Of a stretch of DNA of 64,000 bases, positions 50,442-59,682 are shown one piece after another; within the stretch, counting starts at the first letter, position 1, and each line of letters opens with the position of its first letter. The stretch is taken from positions 372,001 through 436,000 of the forward strand of contig JACRMV010000004.1 in NCBI GenBank assembly GCA_016235025.1. The letters are read 5' to 3'. Source of the stretch: Rhodocyclales bacterium. GTDB lineage: Bacteria > Pseudomonadota > Gammaproteobacteria > Burkholderiales > Rhodocyclaceae. The notes under the pieces were generated by a model, which worked only from the letters and a program-made list of their open reading frames with translations, was not told the origin of the DNA and made no database searches. Position numbers and translations under genes: made by a program.

Positions 50442-51727
50442 ACCCACGACGGATATTCGGCATGGTTTTCCTGTTTGTTCTCATCGCAGGTGCTGCGTTG
50501 CAATGGGTTGTGATTCCGGCAACCCCCTGGCATGCAGGGTATGGGCTTCTTTCAGGCGGGGACTGGGTCAGCTTCCATATGGATGCAGTTAGGCTCGCCC
50601 ATGAAATTGAGCGTGCTGGCTGGCAATCCTGGCAACTTCGTCCTGAGGATCAGACACCGATCGGCATTGCCGCTGCGGTCTATGCCGCTACCGGCATTCA
50701 TGAACCATGGATTTTGCTGCCACTCAATGGCCTGCTCTATGGTCTTGCTGCAGCCGTATTGTCCGGTATGGTGTTCGCGTTATCTGGTGATCGTCGCAGC
50801 GCCCTGTGGGTCGTGTTGCCGATGCTGGCCTTTCCGTCTGCGGCGATGATCTGGGGCCAGATACACAAGGACGTATGGATGCTTCCAGGCAGCCTGCTGA
50901 TACTCTCATTCTGGGTTGGCCTCGGGCAGACTGAGTGTGCTGGCCACACTGCGACTCGGCTACTTGCCCGTGTTCTGGTAGGGGCTCTGCTCGTTTGGCT
51001 CGTCCGCCCCTATGCCAACAAAGTTTTTCTGCTCGCAAGTACGGTGGCTGCCGCCATCTTGTTGATCGTCCGGGTGCGCGAAAAATCGTTGCAGCTCTCT
51101 TGGCTCAGTATGCTGTTTGCAGGCTTGATCATCCAGCTGATGGTCATTCAACTGACTGATTCAACGGTGGATCAGCCTCAAATGATGGCAATTCAAACTG
51201 GGTTAGCAGCAGGACCATCCAGGCTTGTTTTACCGCTTATTGATGATCAGATTGCCAAACTGGTATCCACTCGGGAAGGTTTTTGTAGCGGCTATCCTGA
51301 TGCTGGGTCTAACATTGACACCAAGGTAGCCTTCAGCAGCGGGGATGACATCCTCAGGTACCTGCCCCGTGCCTTGCAAATCAGCCTATTCGCGCCTTTC
51401 CCCGATATGTGGATTGGAACTCCCGCACAATCGCCGGGTGGTGGCCTTATGCGCCTCATTGCAGGGGTTGAAATGCTGGTGCTGTACGGCGCACTCATCG
51501 GTTGGTTTTGGCTACCATGGTTTTCTCGTCATGATCGTGGCGTCCTGCTGGCGGTGCTGGGATTCTCGATCACGGCAGTGTTGCTCTATGCGCTCGTGAT
51601 CTGCAACATTGGGACGCTTTACCGCATGCGGTATCCGATGATGCTTGTCTGGATAGGACTAGGTTTGATAGGGTGGCGATGGCGATATTGCAAACATGAT
51701 GCGCAAAATGGACACAAACCTTCGTGA
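50438..51727 (+). CDS. Polytopic membrane protein of the polysaccharide locus
   Basis: 429 residues with about nine hydrophobic helices and a periplasmic loop (about 230-330). ATG 50438 overlaps the asnB stop. It has no motif I recognise; by size, topology and position it could be the repeat-unit polymerase (Wzy-like) or a lipid-linked sugar transferase, but that is inference. Confidence 0.75.
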   Translation: MNPRRIFGMVFLFVLIAGAALQWVVIPATPWHAGYGLLSGGDWVSFHMDAVRLAHEIERAGWQSWQLRPEDQTPIGIAAAVYAATGIHEPWILLPLNGLLYGLAAAVLSGMVFALSGDRRSALWVVLPMLAFPSAAMIWGQIHKDVWMLPGSLLILSFWVGLGQTECAGHTATRLLARVLVGALLVWLVRPYANKVFLLASTVAAAILLIVRVREKSLQLSWLSMLFAGLIIQLMVIQLTDSTVDQPQMMAIQTGLAAGPSRLVLPLIDDQIAKLVSTREGFCSGYPDAGSNIDTKVAFSSGDDILRYLPRALQISLFAPFPDMWIGTPAQSPGGGLMRLIAGVEMLVLYGALIGWFWLPWFSRHDRGVLLAVLGFSITAVLLYALVICNIGTLYRMRYPMMLVWIGLGLIGWRWRYCKHDAQNGHKPS

Positions 51728-52839
51728 ATAAGCCACGCTTGCTCTTTGTCGTCACCGAAGACTGGTATTTTGTTTCGCATCGACTGCCTCTGGCCGTTGC
51801 AGCGGGCAAGGCGGGGTTCGATGTGGCAGTGGCGACGCGGGTGAATGCGCACGGCGAACAAATCAAGGCGGCGGGCATTCGGCTCGTGCCTTTCGAGCTT
51901 TCCCGCCGCAGCGGAAATCCGCTGGCTGAAATGGCGCGCCTCATCCGTCTTTATCAGCATGAACGGCCGGATATCGTGCATCACGTAGCATTGAAGCCTG
52001 TGTTGTATGGCACGCTGGCGGCGTGGCTGGCGCGGGTGCCGCACGTCGTCAATGCGGTGGCCGGGCTGGGCTGGCTGTTTACTTCGGGTGGCTGGTGGGT
52101 GCGCTGGTTGCGGCCTGTGGTGCGGCGCGTGTTGGCTTGGCGACTTTCCGCAACCCATTCCGTGACCATTGTGCAAAACCCGGACGACCGCGCGCTGCTG
52201 CAACAGGCGGGTGTGTCGGCTGACAAACTTCATCTGATTCGCGGCGCGGGGGTGGATACGCAGGTATTTCATCCGGTGGAACCGCCTGCCGGTCCGCTTT
52301 TCATTGTGCTGGCCGCGCGCATGCTGTGGGACAAGGGCGTGGGCGAGTTCGTCGAAGCGGCGCGCCGGTTGTCCGATGCGGGAGTGAATGCACGCTTTGT
52401 TCTGGTGGGCGAGCCCGACCCCGCCAATCCGGCCTCGGTGCCTGAATCGACCTTACACGAATGGCAGGGGCGGCATGGTGTGGAGTGGTGGGGCCGGCGT
52501 GACGACATGCCTGCCGTGCTGCGCCAGGCGCATATCGCCTGTCTACCGTCGTATCGGGAAGGACTGCCCAAGAGTCTGCTGGAGGCGGCGGCCACCGGTC
52601 TGCCCATTGTGACCACCGATGCGCCGGGCTGCCGTGAAGTGGTTAATGATGGCGACAATGGCTTGCTGGTGCCGCTGCGTAATGCCACTGCGCTGGCCGC
52701 TGCGTTGCAACGGCTGATTGCCGACGCCGGCTTGCGGGCGCGCATGGGCGCTCGCTCACGCGAACGGGCGCTGGCCGAGTTTTCTCAGGAGCAGGTGATC
52801 GCACAAACCCTGCAACTGTATCGCGAGCGGCTGGCATGA
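51724..52839 (+). CDS. GT4 family glycosyltransferase
   Basis: 371 residues, GTG start overlapping the preceding stop. FVVTEDWYFVSHRLPLA and KPVLYGTLAAWLARVP are typical of GT4 enzymes in Wbp/WbaZ-type loci; the C-terminal domain has LAARMLWDKGVGEFVEAARRL and SYREGLPKSLLEAAATGLP. It likely adds the second sugar to the lipid carrier made by the 55966 gene. Confidence 0.92.
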   Translation: MNKPRLLFVVTEDWYFVSHRLPLAVAAGKAGFDVAVATRVNAHGEQIKAAGIRLVPFELSRRSGNPLAEMARLIRLYQHERPDIVHHVALKPVLYGTLAAWLARVPHVVNAVAGLGWLFTSGGWWVRWLRPVVRRVLAWRLSATHSVTIVQNPDDRALLQQAGVSADKLHLIRGAGVDTQVFHPVEPPAGPLFIVLAARMLWDKGVGEFVEAARRLSDAGVNARFVLVGEPDPANPASVPESTLHEWQGRHGVEWWGRRDDMPAVLRQAHIACLPSYREGLPKSLLEAAATGLPIVTTDAPGCREVVNDGDNGLLVPLRNATALAAALQRLIADAGLRARMGARSRERALAEFSQEQVIAQTLQLYRERLA

Positions 52840-53795
52840 AGGTACTGGTCACCGGCGCCAATGGCTTTGTCGGCCGTGCCGTGCGCACGGTCTTGCGCCA
52901 GGCGGGACACGCGATGCTGCCTGCGGTGCGGCGACCCTCCGGGCTGGCGGAGGAGCGGGTCGTCGGTGACATCGATCCCGCCACCGATTGGCGTGCGGCG
53001 CTTTCCGGCGTGGAGTCGGTGGTGCATCTCGCGGCACGGGTGCATGTGATGAATGACTCTGCGATGGATCCACTGGCCGCTTTTCGTTCCATCAACACCG
53101 CAGGCACGCTGAACCTGGCGCGTCAGTGTGCGGCGGCCGGGGTGCGGCGCTTTGTGTTCGTCAGCTCGGTCAAGGTCAATGGCGAGGAGCGCGCCACGCC
53201 CTACACCGAAGCCGATACGCCGGCGCCGGAGGATGCTTACGCGCTTTCCAAGTGGGAGGCGGAACAGGGCTTGCGGCAGATTGCGGCGGAAACCGGGCTG
53301 GAGGTGGTGATTCTGCGCCCGCCCCTGGTGTATGGCCCGGGCGTGGGGGCGAATTTTCTGGCGCTGCTGCGTGCGGTGGCGCGCGGCATGCCGTTGCCGC
53401 TGGGCGCGATCGACAACCGGCGCAGCCTGATTTACGTGGGCAATCTGGCGGCTGCGATTTTGTGCTGCCTTGAACACCCGGCCGCGGCAGGCAAGACGTT
53501 TCTGGTGAGCGACGGCGAAGATGTGTCGACATCCGGGCTGGTGCGCCGCATGGCGGCGGCGCTGGGCCGCCCGGCACGATTGCTGCCTGTGCCGCCCGCG
53601 CTGCTGCGGTTTGCGGCGCGGCTTGCCAAAAAATCGGCGCTGGCGATACGGCTCTTCGATTCGCTCACGGTTGATAGCAGCGCCATCCGCCGTGAGCTTG
53701 GCTGGTCGCCGCCGTTCACGCTGGATCAGGGCTTGCGCGAGACTGCGGCATGGTATTTGAACCAAGGTGCTTCTGTGTCATCCCGATCTTCTTGA
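52836..53795 (+). CDS. NAD-dependent epimerase/reductase (SDR)
   Basis: 319 residues. VTGANGFVGRAV is the NAD site and YALSKWEAE holds the YxxxK pair. Proteins of this type pair with WbpL/WecA-like transferases and reduce or epimerise UDP-HexNAc sugars such as QuiNAc/FucNAc. The C-terminal region (KKSALAIRLFDS, about 265-276) overlaps an element-like stretch. Confidence 0.9.
   Translation: MKVLVTGANGFVGRAVRTVLRQAGHAMLPAVRRPSGLAEERVVGDIDPATDWRAALSGVESVVHLAARVHVMNDSAMDPLAAFRSINTAGTLNLARQCAAAGVRRFVFVSSVKVNGEERATPYTEADTPAPEDAYALSKWEAEQGLRQIAAETGLEVVILRPPLVYGPGVGANFLALLRAVARGMPLPLGAIDNRRSLIYVGNLAAAILCCLEHPAAAGKTFLVSDGEDVSTSGLVRRMAAALGRPARLLPVPPALLRFAARLAKKSALAIRLFDSLTVDSSAIRRELGWSPPFTLDQGLRETAAWYLNQGASVSSRSS
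53630..53652 (+). repeat. Short dispersed-element copy inside the SDR gene
   Basis: AAAATCGGCGCTGG then CGATACGGC. One base is missing against the core (AAAAGTCGG to AAAATCGG). Sense to the host gene. Confidence 0.6.
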
Positions 53796-53830
53796 CGAGA
53801 TCAGAACCGCCCGACCCTCTCTTTGCTCAT

Positions 53831-54226
53831 TCACAAAAGGCGCGCGGGTTGACCTTGCGCAGTGAGAAGCGCAACTGCCTTTTTATCGAAGGAAATGAAC
53901 GTTTCCCCGCCCAGCCAGTTCCCTTCGTAGGCAATGACGCCATCGGCGAAATCGCCGCCTGCTTCGAGCATCGACAGGCCAGCCTCTACGGCCGGCCTAT
54001 TCACTTCCACATTGGCGGCGGCAAGCAGCGCGCGGATTGCGGCGGCCGCGTCGGACGGTTGGAAGCCGTAGACCCTGAGCAGCACCCACACAAATTCGCA
54101 CAGGCATGGCAGTGCGACTGCAATCAATTCGGCATCGGTCAGGGCCGTGGCGGCAACGCTCGCTTGTGCGGGATCGTCACGCACGACAGCACGAACAAGC
54201 ACGTTGGTATCAACAGCAACTTTCAT
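53831..54226 (-). CDS. vapC: VapC-type PIN domain toxin
   Basis: 131 residues. VAVDTNVLVRAVVRDD, LCEFVWVL and a late DGVIAYEG acidic site match PIN ribonucleases. Overlaps the upstream antitoxin by 4 bp. Codes opposite to the polysaccharide genes. Confidence 0.87.
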   Translation of the reverse strand: MKVAVDTNVLVRAVVRDDPAQASVAATALTDAELIAVALPCLCEFVWVLLRVYGFQPSDAAAAIRALLAAANVEVNRPAVEAGLSMLEAGGDFADGVIAYEGNWLGGETFISFDKKAVALLTAQGQPARLL

Positions 54227-54474
54227 TCTTTGCCAGCCCAGCCTTGCGCAGCCGCCGCGTTGATTTCCTCAATGGTGGCGACTTTCTCTGTCCGGCCCGC
54301 GAGCAATCCAACAAAGCCGGCAATTGTTCCGGTTTGCTTGGCTGCTTTGAGCATGCCCCGGCCATCGGGCAGCAAATCCAGCTCGATCTTTTCCCCCGGC
54401 CTGATACCGAGGTGTTGCAGCACGTCTTTTCTGAAAGTCACTTGTCCCCGTGCGGTAACGGTCAATGTGGTCAT
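54223..54474 (-). CDS. vapB: AbrB-type antitoxin of vapBC-2
   Basis: 83 residues. LTVTARGQVTFRKDVLQHLGIRPGEKIEL is a standard SpoVT/AbrB DNA-binding domain; the C-terminal tail probably wraps the toxin. Its own promoter lies at 54508-54536. Confidence 0.87.
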   Translation of the reverse strand: MTTLTVTARGQVTFRKDVLQHLGIRPGEKIELDLLPDGRGMLKAAKQTGTIAGFVGLLAGRTEKVATIEEINAAAAQGWAGKE

Positions 54475-54491
54475 GGTGTCCTCACCGGCTC

Positions 54492-54536
54492 ATGAATGAT
54501 GATTCATATGATAATGCAAAAATGCATTACAGTCAA
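54492..54536 (-). promoter_or_regulatory. Promoter and operators of vapBC-2
   Basis: Minus strand TTGACT (54531-54536), 17 bp, TATCAT (54508-54513). Two palindromes overlap it: ATGAAT-gatg-ATTCAT (54492-54507) and AATGCATT (54521-54528), suitable for autorepression. Confidence 0.7.
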
Positions 54537-54605
54537 TGACTGCCGCAAAAGTCCTAAGCTCTGCGGCGCCACTGCCCTGCTTTAAGCACGGTTCATTCGT
54601 CATAA

Positions 54606-54944
54606 CTAACCAACATCAACATACTCAGTCAGGACAGCCTGCACGGATTTCACATCCTGGGGTGATAAATGCCCGATAGTCTTCAAAACCAGATTTTTAT
54701 CCAGCGTGAATAATTTCAAACGAAAATGACAGGCCACTTTCAACCCTGCTTCTTGCCAATGGGCGAATGAAATATCACTGGGCCAAACATCCCCGGTGGC
54801 TGTGGTGATCATGGCCAAAACAAGCTGATTGTGCTGCTGATTAAAACGCTCATTGGAAATCACCAATGCCGGGCGGCGCTTTGTGGCCTCACGATCCGTG
54901 AACGGAAAAGAAACGGCAACTACATCAAATGCCTTAAAGATCAC
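54606..54944 (-). CDS. PemK/MazF-type toxin
   Basis: 112 residues from a GTG start that overlaps the antitoxin gene by 11 bp. FKAFDVVAVSFPFTDREATKRRPALVIS is the MazF/PemK beta-barrel signature. Cleaves single-stranded RNA in known members. A longer upstream open frame is antitoxin antisense of no significance. Confidence 0.85.
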   Translation of the reverse strand: MIFKAFDVVAVSFPFTDREATKRRPALVISNERFNQQHNQLVLAMITTATGDVWPSDISFAHWQEAGLKVACHFRLKLFTLDKNLVLKTIGHLSPQDVKSVQAVLTEYVDVG

Positions 54945-55161
54945 GCCAGGCTGCCTCGTCCTGAGGTGAGTTCCATTCAGACAGCGTCTCTTGCAATGCG
55001 GATAACTCGACATCAATGGCTGGGTCAATACGCTTGATGGTGATCCGGTTGTTGCTATCCAGATCAAACGCCAGCATATCGCCCTCCCGAATATGGGCGG
55101 CGTCTCTGATACGTTTGGGAATTGTTGCCTGACCTTTGGCCGTAACGCGTGCAAGCTCCAT
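54934..55161 (-). CDS. AbrB/SpoVT-type antitoxin paired with the MazF-like toxin
   Basis: 75 residues. ARVTAKGQATIPKRIRDAAHIREGD is the swapped-hairpin domain. ATG 55161 has GGAG 8 bases ahead; ATG 55173 is upstream without a good site. The palindromes just upstream suit autoregulation. Confidence 0.85.
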   Translation of the reverse strand: MELARVTAKGQATIPKRIRDAAHIREGDMLAFDLDSNNRITIKRIDPAIDVELSALQETLSEWNSPQDEAAWRDL

Positions 55162-55177
55162 GATTTTCTCCATTAAT

Positions 55178-55191
55178 TACTACTTGTAGTA
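55178..55191. promoter_or_regulatory. Operator of the MazF-like module
   Basis: TACTACTTGTAGTA is a palindrome with 6-bp arms. A third half site (TTACTAC) follows at 55194-55200. It lies 17 bp ahead of the antitoxin start. Confidence 0.65.
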
Positions 55192-55277
55192 AATTACTAC
55201 TTTTACCATAAAGATGCAAATACCATGTTGCGTACATCCGCTGGTTTCCAGGAATGGTTGCCAGATAAGCGAACCGG

Positions 55278-55292
55278 CCTACAATGTGTAGG
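55278..55292. promoter_or_regulatory. Operator of vapBC-3
   Basis: CCTACA-atg-TGTAGG is a perfect 6-bp inverted repeat about 22 bp upstream of the antitoxin start. Confidence 0.6.
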
Positions 55293-55314
55293 CATAGATG
55301 GAAGGATACACACC

Positions 55315-55509
55315 ATGCGTACCAACATCATGATTGACGACGAGCTCATGGCAAGCACCCTTCGGGCGACCGGGTTGAAGACCAAACGGGAAGCGGTGGA
55401 ATTGGGACTCCGTACCTTGCTGCGGTTGCGGCAGCAGGAGGAAATCAAACGCTTTCGTGGGAAGCTCGACTGGCAGGGCGACCTTGATGCCATGAGAACC
55501 GACAAGTGA
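55315..55509 (+). CDS. vapB: VapB family antitoxin
   Basis: 64 residues beginning MRTNIMIDDELMASTLRATG, the short N-terminus of the ribbon-helix-helix-like VapB type (DUF2191), with KREAVELGLRTLLRL. Overlaps the toxin start by 4 bp. Confidence 0.88.
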   Translation: MRTNIMIDDELMASTLRATGLKTKREAVELGLRTLLRLRQQEEIKRFRGKLDWQGDLDAMRTDK

Positions 55510-55925
55510 TTCTGGTCGATTCCAGCGTTTGGATCGACTATTTTCGGGGAGCCACGACGCCACAAGCCGAAAAGCTGGACTCGCTGCTTGGCAATACGCC
55601 CATTGCAACGGGCGACCTTATTCTGACCGAAGTGCTTCAAGGTTTTATCAGCGACCGTGACCTTAACCAGGCCAGGAAGCTCATGACCTCGTTGGTGGTT
55701 GTGGACCTGATGGGGCAGACCACGGCCATTCAAGCCGCCAGGAACTTTCGGATACTGCGATCGCTCGGGATAACGATGCGCAAGACCATTGACACGGTGA
55801 TTGCCACGCGCTGCATCGAGAGCGGATTGCCTCTTCTGTATAGCGACAGGGACTTTGATCCGTTCGTTACGCATCTTGGCCTCCGTTCAGCGCTGGACGA
55901 AGGCTTGCACGACACAGTGGCGTGA
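55506..55925 (+). CDS. vapC: VapC-type PIN domain toxin
   Basis: 139 residues from a GTG start. ILVDSSVWIDYFRG, TEVLQGF and RKTIDTVIATRCIE carry the acidic residues of a PIN nuclease, and a late LLYSDRDFDPF adds a further Asp. Third vapBC pair of the locus. Confidence 0.9.
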   Translation: MILVDSSVWIDYFRGATTPQAEKLDSLLGNTPIATGDLILTEVLQGFISDRDLNQARKLMTSLVVVDLMGQTTAIQAARNFRILRSLGITMRKTIDTVIATRCIESGLPLLYSDRDFDPFVTHLGLRSALDEGLHDTVA

Positions 55926-55965
55926 CATGTGATGGCGCGCCGATGAAGAAAGCGGGGATCAGGAA

Positions 55966-56973
55966 ATGTACTTAGCAAACCTGGGCGTGCCCGCGCTGGT
56001 TGCGTTTGCCGTGTGCTTTTTCCTCTTGCGCGGGTTGCTGCGCGGGCGGCTGGCGGCGACGGTCATGGATCAGCCGAATCACCGCTCGCTGCATGCCGTG
56101 CCAACGCCACGCATCGGCGGGCTAGGCGTGCTGGCAGGCGTTCTTGGCGGTGCCATGGCGATATTGACGCTCCGTGGCGAATTATCGTTATCGCTATGGA
56201 CACTGCTGTTGCTGTTGATTTTGTTGGGGGGCTTTTGCTTTGTGGATGATCGTCGCGGACTGTCTGCCGCGCTGCGCTTGCCGGTGCATCTGGCCATTGC
56301 CGCCGTGTGGGTCGCAAGCTCTGGAAAAGTCGGCGCTGGTGAGACGGCGAATTGGTTTGCCGTGGGCGGCCTGGTGCTCGCGCTGGGCTGGATGATGAAT
56401 CTCTACAACTTCATGGATGGGGCCAACGGGCTGGCGGGCGGCATGGCAGTCTTCGGTTTCGGGGCGTATGGGGCCGCCGCCGGGCTGACTGGAGAGCCGG
56501 TGCTGGCGGCGCTGGCTTGCAGCGTGGCGGCGGCGGCGCTGGCATTTTTGTTTTTCAACTTTGATCCGGCGCGGGTGTTTCTTGGCGATGTCGGCTCCAT
56601 TCCGCTGGGCTTTCTGGCCGGCGCGCTGGGGCTGTGGGGCTGGCAGGACGCCGTCTGGCCGGCGTGGTTTCCGCTGCTGGTGTTCTCGCCGTTTATCGTC
56701 GATGCCACGGTAACGCTGGCGCGGCGCGGCGTGCGCGGCGAGAAGGTGTGGCAGGCGCATCATGACCATGCCTATCAGCGCCTGGTGCGCTCCGGCTGGT
56801 CGCACCGGCGGCTGGCATTGGCAGCGTATCTGCTGATGGCGGGCTGTGCGGCAAGCGCACTGGTTTTGCGCTTTTCTGCAGCCGCCTGGGTTACCGTGGG
56901 ACTTGGGGTCTGGGCGGCGCTCTACACCGCGCTCTTGTTCGCTGTGGCGCGCCACTGGCGGCAGAAAAAGTAA
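55966..56973 (+). CDS. Polyprenyl-phosphate HexNAc-1-phosphate transferase (WbpL/WecA type)
   Basis: 335 residues, about ten membrane helices. GGFCFVDDRRGLS and MNLYNFMDGANGLAG are the catalytic acidic motifs, and HHDHAYQRLVRSGWSHRR is the cytoplasmic basic loop. It starts repeat-unit synthesis by loading a HexNAc-1-phosphate on undecaprenyl phosphate. Residues 120-128 (KVGAGETAN) are encoded by an element copy. Confidence 0.93.
   Translation: MYLANLGVPALVAFAVCFFLLRGLLRGRLAATVMDQPNHRSLHAVPTPRIGGLGVLAGVLGGAMAILTLRGELSLSLWTLLLLLILLGGFCFVDDRRGLSAALRLPVHLAIAAVWVASSGKVGAGETANWFAVGGLVLALGWMMNLYNFMDGANGLAGGMAVFGFGAYGAAAGLTGEPVLAALACSVAAAALAFLFFNFDPARVFLGDVGSIPLGFLAGALGLWGWQDAVWPAWFPLLVFSPFIVDATVTLARRGVRGEKVWQAHHDHAYQRLVRSGWSHRRLALAAYLLMAGCAASALVLRFSAAAWVTVGLGVWAALYTALLFAVARHWRQKK
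56325..56348 (+). repeat. Short dispersed-element copy inside the WbpL-like gene
   Basis: AAAAGTCGGCGCTGG then TGAGACGGC. Matches waaA (856-880), asnB and the UDP-sugar dehydrogenase copies with 0-2 differences. Sense orientation, in a short loop between membrane helices. Confidence 0.75.
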
Positions 56974-57079
56974 CACGGCAACTCCCGTTTCCATATCAAT
57001 CTGCAATGCGTATAGATATCTGGAATTGGATCATGCTAGACTTAGCTTAGTCAAGTTCTTTAGGTACTACGGAGGCATT

Positions 57080-57316
57080 ATGCAAATTGTCAATATCCAC
57101 GAGGCAAAAACCCACCTTTCGCGTCTGCTGGAGCACGTGGCGGGAGGTGAGGAGATCATCATCGCAAAAGCCGGCAAGGCGGTAGCCCGCTTGGTGCCGC
57201 TGGCGGCCGCGCCGGGAAACCGTCAGCTTGGCCTGCTCAAAGGCAGGCTGAATGTCCCGGAGGATTTTGATGCACCGCTGACGGACAGCGATCTGGCTTT
57301 GTTCGAGGGGCGCTAA
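57080..57316 (+). CDS. Phd/YefM family antitoxin
   Basis: 78 residues with GGAGG 5 bases ahead of the start. MQIVNIHEAKTHLSRLLEHV and IIIAKAGKAVARLVPL form a Phd-type DNA-binding fold. Its stop abuts the toxin start with no gap. Confidence 0.88.
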   Translation: MQIVNIHEAKTHLSRLLEHVAGGEEIIIAKAGKAVARLVPLAAAPGNRQLGLLKGRLNVPEDFDAPLTDSDLALFEGR

Positions 57317-57703
57317 TTGGTTCTGCTGCTGGATACGCATATTCTGCTGTGGGCACTGGATGCCCCGGAACGCCTGCCGCCGGATGTTGTGGCGCAGCTT
57401 GAGTCACCGGAAACAATGGTTTATTTCAGCGCCGCAAGCATTTGGGAGATCGCCATCAAGGCCGCACTCGGGAAAATCGATTTTCCTTATTCGCCAGAGG
57501 ACATTACGCAAGCGGCGAAGAACACCGGATTCGTCGAGCTTCCCGTCAGCGCCGCTCATGGCGCAAAGAGTGCCCATTTGCCCCGGCATCACCGTGACCC
57601 ATTCGACCGGCTGTTGGTTGCGCAAGCCTTGCTGATGCCTGCGCAGTTGCTCACCGCCGATGCGGCACTGGTGCCTTATTCTGAATTGGTACGCTGCATA
57701 TGA
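57317..57703 (+). CDS. vapC: VapC-type PIN domain toxin (Phd partner)
   Basis: 128 residues from a probable TTG start directly after the antitoxin stop. LLLDTHILLWALD, SAASIWEIAIK and HHRDPFDRLLVAQAL are typical of the PIN subgroup paired with Phd. Fifth toxin-antitoxin pair in the locus. Confidence 0.88.
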   Translation: MVLLLDTHILLWALDAPERLPPDVVAQLESPETMVYFSAASIWEIAIKAALGKIDFPYSPEDITQAAKNTGFVELPVSAAHGAKSAHLPRHHRDPFDRLLVAQALLMPAQLLTADAALVPYSELVRCI

Positions 57704-57758
57704 AGACGCCTCTGCTCCTCGCCAACCGTTTGATGCCGCCCGCAGCCGGAGCGCATCC

Positions 57759-59618
57759 ATGAGCGGCGGAACTCGCACCATCCCTCCCCGCGCCCTTGCC
57801 GTCGCCCTGTTCGATCTCATCGCCGTTGCCTTTGCCTGGGTTGCGTCGTTTTTGTTGCGCTTCAATTTCGACACCACGGCGACGACCTGGCACGCCATCG
57901 CCATCACCCTGCCCTGGGTGCTGGCGGTGCATGCGGGGAGCTTTTACCGCTTCGGTCTGTATCGCGGTTTGTGGCGCTTTGCCAGCCTGCCCGATCTGAA
58001 ACGCATCCTGCTGGCCGTGGGGCTGGCGGCGCTGGCGGTGCCGCTGCTGCTGTTCCTGGTGCTGCGCCTGGTCGATGTGCCGCGCTCGGTATTGATCCTG
58101 CATCCGCTGTTGCTGGTGCTGGTGATGGGCGGCGCGCGCTTTGCCTACCGCTCGTGGAAGGATGGGCATCTGCTCTCGTTCGGCGAGCTTGGAGGCGAAC
58201 CGCTGCTGGTGCTGGGCGCCGGCAGCGCCGGGGCGGGCCTGCTGCGTGGGCTGGCGGCGACGCGCGAGTGGCGGGTGGTCGGTTTTCTCGATGATGACGC
58301 GGACAAGATCGGCCGCCGGGTGCAGGACGTGCCGGTGCTGGGACGGCTTTCTGCTGTCGCCGAGGTTGCGGCGCGGCTGGGCGTCAGGCACGTTGTGCTC
58401 GCCATGCCGCAGGCCAGCGCCAGCGTGCGCCGACATGTTGCCGAGATGGCGGTGCAGGCCGGCTTGACGGTGCTCACCGTGCCGAGCATGGATGATCTGC
58501 TTGCGGGCCGCGTCGTGGTGTCGCAGATGCGCAAGGTGGAGCTGGAGGATTTGCTCGGCCGCGAGCGTGTCGAGCTCGATACGGCGGGTCTGGCGCAGTG
58601 GCTGGGTGGCCGCACGGTGCTGGTGACCGGCGCGGGCGGCTCGATCGGCTCCGAACTGTGCCGCCAGATCGCCCGTTTCGAACCGGCGCGGCTGGTGTTC
58701 TTCGAGCAGTCGGAATATGCGCTGTACCAGCTCGAACAGGAATTCTCCAGCCGGTTTTCCGCCCAGGCGGTGGCCGGCGTGATTGGCGATGTCAAGGATG
58801 CGGCGCGGCTGGCCGCGGTGTTTGCCGAGCACCGCCCCGAGGTCGTGTTCCATGCCGCCGCCTACAAGCATGTGCCACTGATGGAAAGCCATAACGCCTG
58901 GGAGGCGGTGCGGAACAACGTGCTCGGCACGCTGAACGTGGCGCGTGCGGCGATGGCGCACGGGGTGAGCGAGTTCGTTCTGATCTCGACCGACAAGGCG
59001 GTGAATCCGACCAATGTCATGGGCGCCAGCAAGCGGCTGGCCGAGCGGGCCTGCCAGGGCATGCAGGCGCAGGCACGGACGACGCGGTTCGTCATGGTGC
59101 GTTTCGGCAATGTGCTGGGTTCGTCGGGCAGCGTGATTCCGCATTTTCGTGCACAGATTGCGCGGGGCGGACCGGTGACGGTGACGCATCCGGAAATCAT
59201 TCGCTACTTCATGCTGATTCCCGAGGCGGCGCAACTGGTACTGCAGGCCGGGTTGCTGGCCAGCCGCGAGGCCGAGGGCGGCAGGATTTTCGTCCTCGAC
59301 ATGGGCGAGCCGGTGAAGATCGTCGATCTGGCGCGCGACCTGATCCGGCTCTCCGGCTTCGACGAGGATGACATCAGGATTGAATTCACCGGCCTGCGTC
59401 CGGGCGAGAAGCTTTACGAGGAACTGCTGGCCGATGGCGAAACCACGTTGCCGACGCCGCACCCGAAACTGCGCATCGCCCGGCCAGGCGATGCGCCGGA
59501 TGCCGCCTGGCTGGCTGGTCTGGATGCCTGGCTGGCCGCTCCGTTGCGTAGCGAGACCGAAGTCAAGCAGGGACTCAAGGCGCGGGTGGCAGAATATCGC
59601 AGCCCCGGGGTGGAATGA
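57759..59618 (+). CDS. Nucleotide-sugar 4,6-dehydratase (WbpM/PglF/CapD type)
   Basis: 619 residues: N-terminal membrane domain of four helices, a first Rossmann region (LLVLGAGSAGAGLLRGLA), then the catalytic SDR domain with VTGAGGSIGSELCRQI and STDKAVNPTNVMGASKR. Like WbpM, the usual YxxxK is MxxxK. It makes 4-keto-6-deoxy UDP-HexNAc, the precursor of QuiNAc, FucNAc or bacillosamine. Last gene of the locus. The frame is open into the vapC gene, but ATG 57759 gives a normal N-terminus. Confidence 0.93.
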   Translation: MSGGTRTIPPRALAVALFDLIAVAFAWVASFLLRFNFDTTATTWHAIAITLPWVLAVHAGSFYRFGLYRGLWRFASLPDLKRILLAVGLAALAVPLLLFLVLRLVDVPRSVLILHPLLLVLVMGGARFAYRSWKDGHLLSFGELGGEPLLVLGAGSAGAGLLRGLAATREWRVVGFLDDDADKIGRRVQDVPVLGRLSAVAEVAARLGVRHVVLAMPQASASVRRHVAEMAVQAGLTVLTVPSMDDLLAGRVVVSQMRKVELEDLLGRERVELDTAGLAQWLGGRTVLVTGAGGSIGSELCRQIARFEPARLVFFEQSEYALYQLEQEFSSRFSAQAVAGVIGDVKDAARLAAVFAEHRPEVVFHAAAYKHVPLMESHNAWEAVRNNVLGTLNVARAAMAHGVSEFVLISTDKAVNPTNVMGASKRLAERACQGMQAQARTTRFVMVRFGNVLGSSGSVIPHFRAQIARGGPVTVTHPEIIRYFMLIPEAAQLVLQAGLLASREAEGGRIFVLDMGEPVKIVDLARDLIRLSGFDEDDIRIEFTGLRPGEKLYEELLADGETTLPTPHPKLRIARPGDAPDAAWLAGLDAWLAAPLRSETEVKQGLKARVAEYRSPGVE

Positions 59619-59628
59619 ATCAGGCGTG

Positions 59629-59682
59629 AAATCCTTGCTTCTGTCAGGTGCTGCGGCGGCAAGTCTGATGTTGCTGCGTTAA
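59629..59682 (+). pseudogene. Possible stub of a gene cut after its signal peptide
   Basis: GTG start followed by KSLLLSGAAAASLMLLR and a stop. The 18 residues look like the start of an export signal. It may be a decayed gene or chance; no downstream continuation was found. Confidence 0.2.
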